Notes: generated from the letters alone by a model not told the origin. A stretch of DNA of 7,932 nucleotides from Flavobacteriaceae bacterium (GCA_023141985.1 JAGLKH010000175.1:1-7932), one strand, 5' to 3'. Numbered from the stretch's first letter, positions 1 through 6,715 are shown. A program made the numbers and translations.

Positions 1-1421
1 TCCTTTCTAGTCATATATCCCTTATAGGTGCCTCCATACACGATGTCTGGATTATCTGGATCTGGGGCAAGATGTGCACTTTCCCCACCAGCTGTGGATT
101 CCCAATCACTTTCTGTTATGGAACTACCTTCAGAGCGATGTGAAATTCGTATTGCTGAATTGTCTTGCTGTGCACCCAAAATTCTGAAAGGAAAGTAATT
201 ATCTGTAGTCACTCTATAGAATTGTGACGTCGGTTGATTGTGATAAGTGGTCCAATTTTCACCAGAATCATAGCTGATTTGACCACCTCCATCATCGGCA
301 ATACTCATTATTTCATTGTTGCTTGGATTAATCCATAGATCATGATGATCACCATGGGGTGTCGAAATCCTTTCAAAAGTTCTGCCTCCATCATTCGAGC
401 GCCAAAATCCCACATTTAAGACATATACTCGATCTTCCTGTTCAGTATCGGCATAGATTCTTGAATAATACCAGGCTCGTTGCCTTAGATTTCTATTCGT
501 ACTGGTTTTTATCCAGGTTTTTCCCCCATCATCACTTCTAAACACCCCTCCTTGCTTTGCTTCTACAATAGCCCAGATTCTATCTGAATTTAACGGTGAA
601 ACAGTAACTCCGATAATCCCTAAAGTTCCGTCTGGAAATCCTTTGCTTTTTGTAATATCCGTCCATGTTTCACCTGAATCCACACTTTTCCAAAGTTTGC
701 TGCCTGGACCACCGCTATCCATTCTATATCCATTCCTTTTCATTTGCCAAGTAGAAGCATAGATGATCCTAGGATTATTCGGATCAAGAATAAGATCACC
801 GCCACCAGCTTTGTTGCTTTCAAACAGGATTTTTGCCCAAGTTTTTCCACCGTCTACAGTTTTAAAAATACCCCTTTCTTTATTTGGTTTCCAAAGATTT
901 CCAATAGCAGCAACATAAACGATATCAGGGTTTGTGGGGTGTATTCGAATTCTTGCAATATGCTCTGTCTTTTTAAGACCAATATGCTTCCAAGAGTCAC
1001 CTCCATCTGTTGATTTCCAAACCCCATTTCCAGAGGATACATTCCCTCTTAATGTCTGCTCACCTTCTCCAACATAAAGTACATTTGCATCAGAGGGCGC
1101 CATTGCCACAGCGCCAATAGAACCTCCAAAGTATCCATCCGAGATGCACGACCAAGTGTTTCCACCATCTTTGGTTTTCCACACACCTCCTCCAGCGGTT
1201 CCCATAATATATTCATTAATTCTATCTGTATTCCCAATGATAGTTCCAGCTCGGCCACCTCTAAACGGACCAATCTGACGCCATTTAACCGAATTGTAAA
1301 CGGCTTCATCATATGAAACATTATCCTGTGCTACGACTGCCTCTGGAACTAGAAATAGACAGCATAAAAAAATTATTGTTGTATAAAATTGATTTGGGAT
1401 TGAGAAAAGTGGATTTTTCAT
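1..1421 (-). CDS. Secreted Asp-box beta-propeller (VPS10/sortilin-like, 'BNR-repeat glycosyl hydrolase') protein, 5' part
   Basis: Partial: 473 codons are visible from ATG 1421-1419 and the frame is open to the left edge. Residues 1-31 form a Sec signal peptide: a short N-region, a hydrophobic core (IIFLCCLFLV), and probable cleavage after AVVA-31. The mature start carries the family signature WRQIGPFRGGR (47-57). Seven Asp-boxes (S/T-x-D-x-G-x-T/S/N-W/F) follow at 83-90, 137-144, 188-195, 246-253, 296-303, 342-349 and 383-390, as expected for a multi-bladed propeller. Family motifs GDHHDLWINP (357-366) and GAQQDNS (416-422) are also present. Bacteroidota relatives are usually around 1000 residues, so about half is missing. 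They are often named glycosyl hydrolase, sialidase-like or VPS10-domain protein, but the substrate is generally unknown and I see no catalytic assignment. It is probably exported to periplasm or surface. The family call is secure; the function is not. Confidence 0.9.
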   Translation of the reverse strand, partial: MKNPLFSIPNQFYTTIIFLCCLFLVPEAVVAQDNVSYDEAVYNSVKWRQIGPFRGGRAGTIIGNTDRINEYIMGTAGGGVWKTKDGGNTWSCISDGYFGGSIGAVAMAPSDANVLYVGEGEQTLRGNVSSGNGVWKSTDGGDSWKHIGLKKTEHIARIRIHPTNPDIVYVAAIGNLWKPNKERGIFKTVDGGKTWAKILFESNKAGGGDLILDPNNPRIIYASTWQMKRNGYRMDSGGPGSKLWKSVDSGETWTDITKSKGFPDGTLGIIGVTVSPLNSDRIWAIVEAKQGGVFRSDDGGKTWIKTSTNRNLRQRAWYYSRIYADTEQEDRVYVLNVGFWRSNDGGRTFERISTPHGDHHDLWINPSNNEIMSIADDGGGQISYDSGENWTTYHNQPTSQFYRVTTDNYFPFRILGAQQDNSAIRISHRSEGSSITESDWESTAGGESAHLAPDPDNPDIVYGGTYKGYMTRK

Positions 1422-1526
1422 AATTAGAATAATTATTAATGAGTGACCAAGTTAACAATATATTAATAACATAATACATTTATTTATTTAACTTAAAATT
1501 TCAATTGATGCTCAAACCTTTATACA

Positions 1527-1613
1527 TCCATACTACTCCACAGCGCTCTTTTTATAGATTAATAGTTGCTCGATAACTCCATATTACTCCACAATACTCC
1601 ATATTACTATACT
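1527..1613. repeat. Short direct-repeat cluster, unit TCCATAYTACTCCACA
   Basis: A 16-base unit occurs at 1527-1542 (TCCATACTACTCCACA) and 1578-1593 (TCCATATTACTCCACA), differing at one base. A third degenerate copy lies at 1598-1613 (TCCATATTACTATACT). Copies two and three are in tandem with a 20-bp period. No coding sequence overlaps them. They lie roughly 100-190 bp upstream of the propeller start, so they could be regulatory or simply slippage-derived. No function can be assigned. Confidence 0.6.
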
Positions 1614-1751
1614 ATATATAGGTTCATGTGGGACCATGCCATATAACATCAAAATATTGAATACAGATAAGTTATTTATATCTTTTTCATACACTACATT
1701 GACTTATTATCGTATTAGAATTTAAAAGATTTTTTAACTTTTGAAAACAAA

Positions 1752-1784
1752 AGAACCCACAACTTAAAAAAGGTCATGGGTTCT
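1752..1784 (-). terminator. Rho-independent terminator-like hairpin (minus strand)
   Basis: AGAACCCA (1752-1759) and TGGGTTCT (1777-1784) form a perfect 8-bp stem with a 17-nt loop. Read on the minus strand, the stem is followed by TTTGTTTT, as in an intrinsic terminator. On the plus strand there is no T-run after the stem. It would stop leftward transcripts coming from the decayed IS or read-through from the ATPase, before they reach the propeller gene. Confidence 0.55.
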
Positions 1785-2026
1785 ACTCGTAGAGCGTACA
1801 GAAAAAATGTCGAACCATTTAATATCAGAATTAGAGAAATTTGATGTTATAATTAAATGCAATAATAAAAACTATAATTAGCTATTATTTAGTCTGTACA
1901 GGATTACCTTAAGTTCATTGAAAAGACTATTAATAAAAGGATTGAAGAAAGCTGTATTTTAACAGCTCAAATATATGCTCAAACTTTTTTTTAATAAAAA
2001 GTGACATTCTTTTAAATGAAAATCCT

Positions 2027-2092
2027 AAATCTTAATCTTTAATAAACTGGTTGTAATATGATAGCTTTAGGAAAATAATGACTTTTGAACAT
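2027..2092 (-). pseudogene. Decayed IS6-like transposase, N-terminal remnant
   Basis: Read leftward from ATG 2092-2090 the translation is MFKSHYFPKAIILQPVY, then stop, then RLRF. I recognise this as the start of Bacteroidota IS6-family transposases, whose N-terminus reads approximately MFKGHCFPKSVILQAVY followed by KLRF. The in-frame TAA at 2041-2039 falls where the family has an aromatic or similar residue. Beyond about 2027 the similarity dissolves into stop-rich sequence. The DDE catalytic domain is not recognisable, so the element is dead. The start lies 58 nt inside the terminal repeat ending at 2150, nearly the same spacing (60 nt) as in the second IS copy at the right edge. Confidence 0.7.
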
Positions 2093-2135
2093 GTTTTTTG
2101 AAAGTAAATTTAGAAATTTATTTTTTTGCTAACTT

Positions 2136-2150
2136 AGATGCGACAGAACC
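2136..2150 (-). repeat. Terminal inverted repeat of decayed IS6-like element
   Basis: On the minus strand the sequence is GGTTCTGTCGCATCT, resembling IS6-family ends (GGTTCTGTTGCA type). It is a perfect 15-bp inverted match to 7847-7861. The outer edge is 2150, so the element body extends leftward, away from the ATPase, and the boundary is only 42 bp from the ATPase stop codon. I could not find a convincing partner repeat at the other end of this element. Confidence 0.75.
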
Positions 2151-2192
2151 GGAAAAATGACTTTTAGGCTGGACTTTGTAAGTTTTAGAACA

Positions 2193-3722
2193 TTATTTTA
2201 TAAAAAACTTATATAATTCACCAGCCCACAGCACCAAAGATGATAGGGTAAACAAAATTATTAGATCAGCGATATTAAGTGATTTAAAATTAAATAATAT
2301 AGCTATGACAGGAACTTCAGTAACGAGGATTAGTAGCAAAACGGAAACACTAATGGCTAAGTTAATATACTTGTTAGAAAACAGACCTATTTCAAATACT
2401 GATTTGCGAATAGATCTCAAGTTAAACACATTGAATAATTGAGTAAAAGCCATAATTATAAACACACCTGTACGGCCTTTTTCTACGCTATCATCTATAT
2501 AATAATAAAAGGCTGCTAATGAAAGTCCAACCATAAGAACAACATTGATAAATAGAAATGGAAATACTTCTTTGTTTAATATCTTTTCATTTTTTTGTAA
2601 GGGGCTAGTTTTCATGATCTCTCCATGACCATGTTCGGTAGCCAATGCCATATCTGTAACCCCATCGGTTACCAAATTGAGCCAAAGAATTTGTGTTGCC
2701 GTTAAAGGAAGGGGAAGGCCTAAGAGAATTGAAACCAAAAGAGTAACACTTTCTGCAATATTGGTTGTTACCAGAAAAAAACTTGTTTGACGAGAATTAG
2801 TAAAGACAATCCTACCTTCTTCCACAGCATTTACAACAGTGGCAAAATTATCATCAGCAAGCACAACATCCGAACTGTCACGGGCAACATCTGTTCCCAT
2901 AATTCCCATAGAGATTCCTACATCTGCCTGCTTTAGAGCAGGCGCATCATTTACTCCATCACCAGTCATTGCAATGAGGTGTCCCATAGCTTGTAAACGC
3001 TCTGCTATTTTTAATTTCATTCTAGGAGTAAGTCGAGCAAAAACGGAAATATTTCTAATCGCTTTGTCAAACTCGCTTTTGTCTAACCGAAGCAATTGTT
3101 GTTCAGTTAATGCTACAACTTCATTTTCGGCTATATCTTCAATAATCCCCGTTGTTTTTGCAATAGCTACTGCCGTGTTTACATGATCGCCTGTTACCAT
3201 GATGACACGAATACCTGCCTGTTTACATTTTTTTACCGCCTCTTTAGAATCCGGTCTTGGTGGGTCGATCATTCCCGTTATTCCAACAAATACCAGGTCA
3301 TTAATAGCTTCTTGATCAATTTTATTAGTGTTTTGTTTCTTATAAGCTAAAGCAATTATCCGCATGGAGTGATTAGACCATTCAGAAATTTTTTGTTGAA
3401 TTTGTTCTTTTTCTTTTTTAGTAAGCCTTGATTCACCATGAGATGTTAATACTGATACCGATCGTTCCAGCAATTTTTCCGGAGCACCAGTTACATAAAG
3501 TTCCTTGTGCTTGTCTTCTTTTATTAAAGTTGCTCTTAATTTTATAGTTGAATCAAAAGGAAGGTCATCTAGTTTGTATTGTTGAAAGTGTTCACGGCGT
3601 ATGCCTCCTTTTCTTGCTAATACTAATAATGCTCCTTCAGTTGGGTCGCCAATCAACTCGTAGGTGTTAGTTTGTTTATCGTGACGTAATTCTGAATTAT
3701 TTGAAACTGCAGCTATTTTCAA
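2193..3722 (-). CDS. Ca2+-ATPase, C-terminal piece (N-domain, hinge, TM5-10)
   Basis: 509 residues if counted from TTG 3722-3720, but no Shine-Dalgarno-like sequence supports initiation there and the first internal ATG is only residue 120. I regard it as the tail of the broken gene. Motifs by position in this piece: GDPTEGALL (25-33), LPFDST (54-59), VTGAPE (77-82, the KGAPE equivalent), DPPRP (153-157), MVTGDH (175-180) and TGDGVND (253-259). The TM5 motif NIAE (321-324) and TM6 motif NLVTDG (349-354) keep both Asn/Glu and Asn/Thr/Asp cation ligands known from SERCA. TM8 has Gln428 where SERCA has Glu908. TM7-10 complete the fold. The frame ends 42 bp from an IS terminus, yet the C-terminus (LYKFFIK) looks complete. 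Confidence 0.75.
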   Translation of the reverse strand: MKIAAVSNNSELRHDKQTNTYELIGDPTEGALLVLARKGGIRREHFQQYKLDDLPFDSTIKLRATLIKEDKHKELYVTGAPEKLLERSVSVLTSHGESRLTKKEKEQIQQKISEWSNHSMRIIALAYKKQNTNKIDQEAINDLVFVGITGMIDPPRPDSKEAVKKCKQAGIRVIMVTGDHVNTAVAIAKTTGIIEDIAENEVVALTEQQLLRLDKSEFDKAIRNISVFARLTPRMKLKIAERLQAMGHLIAMTGDGVNDAPALKQADVGISMGIMGTDVARDSSDVVLADDNFATVVNAVEEGRIVFTNSRQTSFFLVTTNIAESVTLLVSILLGLPLPLTATQILWLNLVTDGVTDMALATEHGHGEIMKTSPLQKNEKILNKEVFPFLFINVVLMVGLSLAAFYYYIDDSVEKGRTGVFIIMAFTQLFNVFNLRSIRKSVFEIGLFSNKYINLAISVSVLLLILVTEVPVIAILFNFKSLNIADLIILFTLSSLVLWAGELYKFFIK

Positions 3723-3770
3723 TAGTTTTTGTAGAACACTATTTTTTACTGCGTCAATAATAGTTTTCTG

Positions 3771-4874
3771 TTATATGAAATTACCAACTGGAAACCACCC
3801 TACACCTGTAACAGTATAATCTGATGTTCCAGAAATAAATACTTTTCTAACTGTCAAGGAATTTTGTGTGAGAGTCCCTGTTTTGTCTGTTAAAATCGCT
3901 GTAACAGCACCTAAGGTTTCTGTTGCGGTAAACTCTCGGACAATTGCATTTCGCTTTGCCATACGATTTGCACCAATAGCCAATACTATGGAAATAACTG
4001 CGGGTAGCCCTTCAGGTACTGCAGCTACTAAAGCTGCAATGGAAATAAGAAGTATTTCTTCAATTTCGAAATGCCTGTAAAAATATCCAATCAAAAATAT
4101 TAATACGGCACTTGAAATTGCAATGATTGACATATGTTTGGCCAAAACATCTGTCTTTTTCATAAAATTGGTTCGTTTTACTTCAATTTTACCCAGTGTT
4201 TCAGATATATCACCAATAGCTGTTTTTATTCCCGTTCCGGTTACGACTACTTTGGCATAGCCACCTGCCACGAAAGTACTTTTCCAAACCATATTTTTTC
4301 TGTCTGCCAATACAGTTTTATTAGGATAAATTTCTTCTTTTTTAGAAACAGGAAGTGATTCACCGGTTAGTGAAGCTTCTATAGTCCTGAAATTTTTAGA
4401 TTGCATAATCCTACCGTCTGCTGGAATGCTATCCCCTTCTTCCAATACTAAAACATCCCCTGGAACAAGTTGAGAAGAAAGTACTGTAATTAATTTTTCA
4501 TCGCGCAATACTTTCGCGGTTTTAACAATCATCTTCCGTAAAGAAGCAATAGCTTTATCTGCACGGTATTCCTGTAAAAATCCAATTCCGGCATTAATAA
4601 AAACTACTGCGATGATAACCCAAGTATCTAATACATGACCTACAAACCAGGATATGATAGCTGCAATGATAAGAATAATAACCAACCAGCTTTTAAATTG
4701 TTTGAGTATTAAAAGAAAAATAGAAATGGATTTACCTTCTGGTATTTTATTCGGACCGTATGCAGTTAATCGTTCTTTAGCATCTTTATTGGTAAGTCCG
4801 TTACGATTGGCAACTAACTCATTGAGAATTTCTTTTACTTTTAGTGAATGAGGATATTTAATATACTTTTTCAT
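3771..4874 (-). CDS. Ca2+-ATPase, N-terminal piece (A-domain, TM1-4, phosphorylation site)
   Basis: 367 residues from ATG 4874-4872. The start MKKYIKYPHSLKVKEIL matches the cation-ATPase N-terminal domain, followed by GLTNKDAKERLTAYGPN (26-42). TM1-2 lie at about 59-79 and 82-101, and the actuator domain carries TGES (170-173). TM3 is about 247-265 and TM4 about 271-300, with the ion-binding PEGLP (287-291). The phosphorylation loop DKTGTLT is at 330-336, with Asp330 the expected phospho-acceptor. The frame ends at TAA after VGNFI. The ribosome-binding site is weak, with only an AAAG near the start, which is common in this phylum. If translated alone, the piece would have a membrane anchor but no nucleotide-binding domain. 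Confidence 0.85.
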   Translation of the reverse strand: MKKYIKYPHSLKVKEILNELVANRNGLTNKDAKERLTAYGPNKIPEGKSISIFLLILKQFKSWLVIILIIAAIISWFVGHVLDTWVIIAVVFINAGIGFLQEYRADKAIASLRKMIVKTAKVLRDEKLITVLSSQLVPGDVLVLEEGDSIPADGRIMQSKNFRTIEASLTGESLPVSKKEEIYPNKTVLADRKNMVWKSTFVAGGYAKVVVTGTGIKTAIGDISETLGKIEVKRTNFMKKTDVLAKHMSIIAISSAVLIFLIGYFYRHFEIEEILLISIAALVAAVPEGLPAVISIVLAIGANRMAKRNAIVREFTATETLGAVTAILTDKTGTLTQNSLTVRKVFISGTSDYTVTGVGWFPVGNFI

Positions 4875-4893
4875 TCTTTAAAGATAAGTTCAC

Positions 4894-4910
4894 AGAGTGT
4901 ATAATACTCT
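4894..4910. promoter_or_regulatory. Imperfect palindrome AGAGTGTATAATACTCT in the divergent intergenic region
   Basis: A 17-bp near-palindrome with 7-base arms (one G-T mismatch) lies 20 bp upstream of the ATPase start codon. A similar AGAGTG-TTT-TACTCT sequence lies at 6255-6269, downstream of the antiporter. It could be an operator or a leader hairpin for the ATPase. No regulator is encoded here, and the role is speculative. Confidence 0.3.
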
Positions 4911-5078
4911 TTAAATAACAGCACTCTAAAATCGATTTACGAATAACTAGCATTGCATAATATTATTCCCAAAACATATATTTAAAATGAATTTCTTCAT
5001 TTAAATTTTAACATCATCTAATTACTACTAAATATAACGAATTTATAGGTAATATTATCGTATTTGAAGATTAAATTG

Positions 5079-5109
5079 TTGAATAAGAAATTGAGAATCT
5101 TTATCTTTG
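5079..5109 (+). promoter_or_regulatory. Candidate Bacteroidota promoter for the antiporter
   Basis: TTG (5079-5081), a 20-bp spacer and TATCTTTG (5102-5109) match the Bacteroidota/Flavobacterium housekeeping consensus TTG-N17-23-TAnnTTTG. The -7 box ends 23 bp before ATG 5133, predicting a short leader of roughly 15-20 nt. It is the only full match I noticed between the divergent genes. Confidence 0.55.
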
Positions 5110-5132
5110 AGTACAAGTTAAACACCTAACTC

Positions 5133-6074
5133 ATGCAAGAGATTTTCCTTATATTATTTGGACTTACAGGTTTATGGTTAGGTACAGAATTGGTAATAAA
5201 AGGGGCTGTAAATATTGCAGAATACTATAATTTATCTAAAGTATTTATAGGGTTAGCAATTTTGTCAATTGGTACAGATCTTCCCGAAATTGTCATTGCC
5301 ATAAACGCCTCTCTCCACAATGTCATTGGGGATACTGAGACATCCGGGATAATAATTGGTAATGCCATTGGGAGCAGCTTTAGCCAGATAAGCGTTGTAT
5401 TAGGATCCGTAGGGATATTAGCCTACCTTACCCTTAAAAGGCGTCATCTTTACGAAGATGGAATCATGTTATTAGGATCTATTTTATTAGTCATTCTTTT
5501 AGGGATTGATGGAAAAATTACCAGAGTTGATGGGATTGTATTAGTTGTGGTTTATTTAGTTTATTATTTTAGGTTATTCCATCAAGAACGGATTGGTAAA
5601 AAAATAAAAAAGAAGTCTGGAAAATATATTAGAAAAGATATTTTATTCCTAATTATAGGTATTATTATTGTAATTTTTACTTCAGAATTAGTAGTTGATA
5701 ACTCCATTAGTTTTGCTGAAAATTTTGGTGTCAGACAATCATTTGTGGGGATAATAATTATAGGATTGGGTACGAGCTTGCCAGAACTGGCACTTTCTTT
5801 AAATGCTATAAGAAAAAAAGCCAGCGGATTATCTGTTGGTAATCTTATTGGCAGTAATATATTTGATATGATGATTCCTATTGGAATGGGTGCTTCTATT
5901 TCAGAACTTAAAATTGAAAAGAGTCTGATATTATTTGATCTTCCTTTTTTGTTGATACTATCATTTATTGTCCTCTTTTTTTTCTATAAAAAGAAAGGAT
6001 TACAAAAATTTGAAGCTGTAATTTTGATTGGTCTTTTTGTACTTTATACTGCTTTAAAAATTGTTGGTGTTTAA
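5133..6074 (+). CDS. Calcium/sodium antiporter, CaCA superfamily (YrbG-like)
   Basis: 313 residues, normal for bacterial CaCA exchangers. It is an inner-membrane protein with about ten hydrophobic segments in two homologous halves joined by a Lys/Arg-rich cytoplasmic loop (about 150-168). The inverted alpha-repeats are clear: alpha-1 has GTDLPE (47-52) and GNAIGSS (76-82), and alpha-2 has GTSLPE (213-218) and GNLIGSN (236-242). Glu52 and Glu218 are the expected ion-coordinating acids. Alpha-1 has Ser82 where the usual motif has Asn (GSN), a possible ion-specificity difference. ATG 5133 is the first start after an in-frame TAA at 5127-5129. The gene diverges from the Ca2+-ATPase across 258 bp and has its own candidate promoter. 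Likely role: export of Ca2+, or a similar cation, driven by Na+ or H+ influx. Confidence 0.9.
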   Translation: MQEIFLILFGLTGLWLGTELVIKGAVNIAEYYNLSKVFIGLAILSIGTDLPEIVIAINASLHNVIGDTETSGIIIGNAIGSSFSQISVVLGSVGILAYLTLKRRHLYEDGIMLLGSILLVILLGIDGKITRVDGIVLVVVYLVYYFRLFHQERIGKKIKKKSGKYIRKDILFLIIGIIIVIFTSELVVDNSISFAENFGVRQSFVGIIIIGLGTSLPELALSLNAIRKKASGLSVGNLIGSNIFDMMIPIGMGASISELKIEKSLILFDLPFLLILSFIVLFFFYKKKGLQKFEAVILIGLFVLYTALKIVGV

Positions 6075-6535
6075 ATAATATTTTGCTATAATTTTCTCTT
6101 GCTAAAAAATTGAATTACATCTTTTTAGGTATTAATTTTTTACAAGTTACATAGTTTCTGATGAGAATGAAATGTTAATTGTCAATCTGATAATCAAAGT
6201 ATGTTACAATAAAGTGTTCAATAATCCATTTTAAGCCTTACACAATAACCTTATAGAGTGTTTTACTCTTTTAAGGTAGTATTGAGAATAATTATCGTTC
6301 GTGTTTTGGGAGTTGTTTTTTGAGACTGATAAATATCATTGTGTGAAAAGCGAATTTTTTGTTTCTTTGATATTGAAATTAATCAAACAGCGTATGTTAA
6401 CATATTTTGATTGGTTGATTGGCAAGGGAGTATTTCTTAAATGAATTATTCCCTTGTTTTATTTAATATTCCAAAAAATTTTATGTACGTAGTAGGATGA
6501 ATATAGATTTATTCTCTTTTGGGGGGTATGGGGTG
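6075..6535. other. AT-rich non-coding stretch downstream of the antiporter
   Basis: No gene is supported here. It holds a small palindrome, AGAGTG-TTT-TACTCT (6255-6269), a 6-bp stem TTTGAT/ATCAAA (6366-6371 with 6382-6387), and a better terminator-like hairpin at 6423-6464. There is no convincing terminator within 150 bp of the antiporter stop. A G-rich patch (about 6520-6534) sits just before the end of the minus-strand gene fragment. Confidence 0.6.
6423..6464 (+). terminator. Rho-independent terminator-like hairpin (plus strand)
   Basis: CAAGGGA (6423-6429) pairs with TCCCTTG (6450-6456) as a perfect 7-bp stem, with extra pairing possible inside the 20-nt loop. It is followed directly by TTTTATTT. 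No T-run follows on the minus strand, so it would terminate rightward transcription. It lies about 350 bp beyond the antiporter stop, so it either ends a long 3' UTR or belongs to an unannotated small transcript. Confidence 0.5.
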
Positions 6536-6715
6536 TTAGTTGTTGTTATCTACTGCCAATAACAAGGCGTTAAGTGTATCAATGTTGAGGTGTTCTATGT
6601 TAATTGGGGTAGTATCCTGTTTATTATCATCAATATAAAATCCAATGTGTTTATTAATCATATCAATGGCTTTTAATTTTTGTTCAATGTGTTTCCCTTT
6701 AGGATTTGTACCTGT
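6536..6715 (-). pseudogene. 3' remnant of a gene, possibly a phage terminase small subunit
   Basis: A minus-strand frame of 59 codons plus TAA reads like real protein: TGTNPKGKHIEQKLKAIDM, then INKHIGFYIDD, ending LNALLLAVDNNN. It has no start at its upstream end. The frame opens directly after a TAA at 6718-6716, inside the 3' end of the amidotransferase gene, which it overlaps by 17 nt. The only ATG is at 6661-6659. The K-x-KAIDMI-x-KHIGFY segment resembles the C-terminal 'KLKALELLGKHLGMF' helix that I associate with phage terminase small subunits, but this rests on memory of one short motif. A truncated gene brought in by recombination is the most economical reading. A genuine small gene starting at 6661 is less likely. 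Confidence 0.4.

Larger units (their letters stand above)
1422..2192. other. Intergenic region with repeats, terminator hairpin and IS remnant; no intact gene
   Basis: About 770 very AT-rich bases separate the secreted propeller gene from the ATPase 3' end. The stretch holds a cluster of short direct repeats (1527-1613), a minus-strand terminator-like hairpin (1752-1784) and a decayed IS6-like transposase start next to an intact terminal repeat (about 2027-2150). Reading both strands in all frames between 1622 and 2020, I found only short, stop-rich frames without believable starts. Confidence 0.7.
2193..4874 (-). pseudogene. P2-type Ca2+-transporting ATPase gene, interrupted by an in-frame TAA
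   Basis: The two open frames 4874-3771 and 3722-2193 lie in the same reading frame. They are separated only by an ochre codon at 3773-3771 plus 16 sense codons (QKTIIDAVKNSVLQKL). Ignoring the stop, the gene encodes about 893 residues, the normal length for bacterial P2A/P2B calcium pumps. All core motifs are present and in order, and no frameshift is needed. The stop falls 38 residues after the phosphorylation motif, at the start of the nucleotide-binding domain, so the first product could not bind ATP normally. A single base change (for example from CAA, AAA or TTA) would explain it. Recent inactivation or a sequencing error is most likely. Family role: ATP-driven export of Ca2+, possibly Mn2+, across the inner membrane. 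Confidence 0.85.

Noticed and set aside
359..1321. Several open frames of 60-90 codons on both strands inside the propeller gene (359-541, 744-1013, 854-1042, 1049-1321)
   Set aside because: They overlap a frame that is open from 1421 to the edge and carries seven Asp-boxes and a signal peptide. Their own translations show no recognisable motifs.
1621..1633. GGTTCATGTGGGA as a possible far terminal repeat of the decayed IS
   Set aside because: It needs an inserted base and further mismatches against GGTTCTGTCGCA. In AT-rich DNA that is too weak to define an IS end.
1805..1820. T-arm-like hairpin AAATG-TCGAAC-CATTT near a sequence reminiscent of tRNA-flanking DNA
   Set aside because: No acceptor stem, anticodon arm or D-arm could be assembled on either strand, so no tRNA is supported.
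1893..1994. Plus-strand stop-to-stop frame VQDYLKFIEKTINKRIEE and onward
   Set aside because: It has no start codon, is only 33 codons, is antisense to the IS remnant and matches no family I know.
2839..4851. Plus-strand open frames opposite the ATPase (2839-3186, 3868-4080, 4134-4358, 4654-4851)
   Set aside because: They are antisense shadows of conserved ATPase motifs, with no domain signature or plausible start context.
4875..5000. Promoter for the ATPase on the minus strand (ATGTTTTG-like box around 4970-4980)
   Set aside because: It does not match TAnnTTTG exactly and I found no properly spaced TTG, so it was not listed.
6343..6444. Possible 33-residue GTG-initiated peptide ending inside the 6423-6464 hairpin
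   Set aside because: It has no ribosome-binding site or recognisable motif, is short and ends within the terminator structure.
6497..6562. 21-residue plus-strand frame MNIDLFSFGGYGVLVVVIYCQ-like with one hydrophobic stretch
   Set aside because: It overlaps the better-supported minus-strand gene fragment, and its length and a G-rich repeat-like composition make chance likely.
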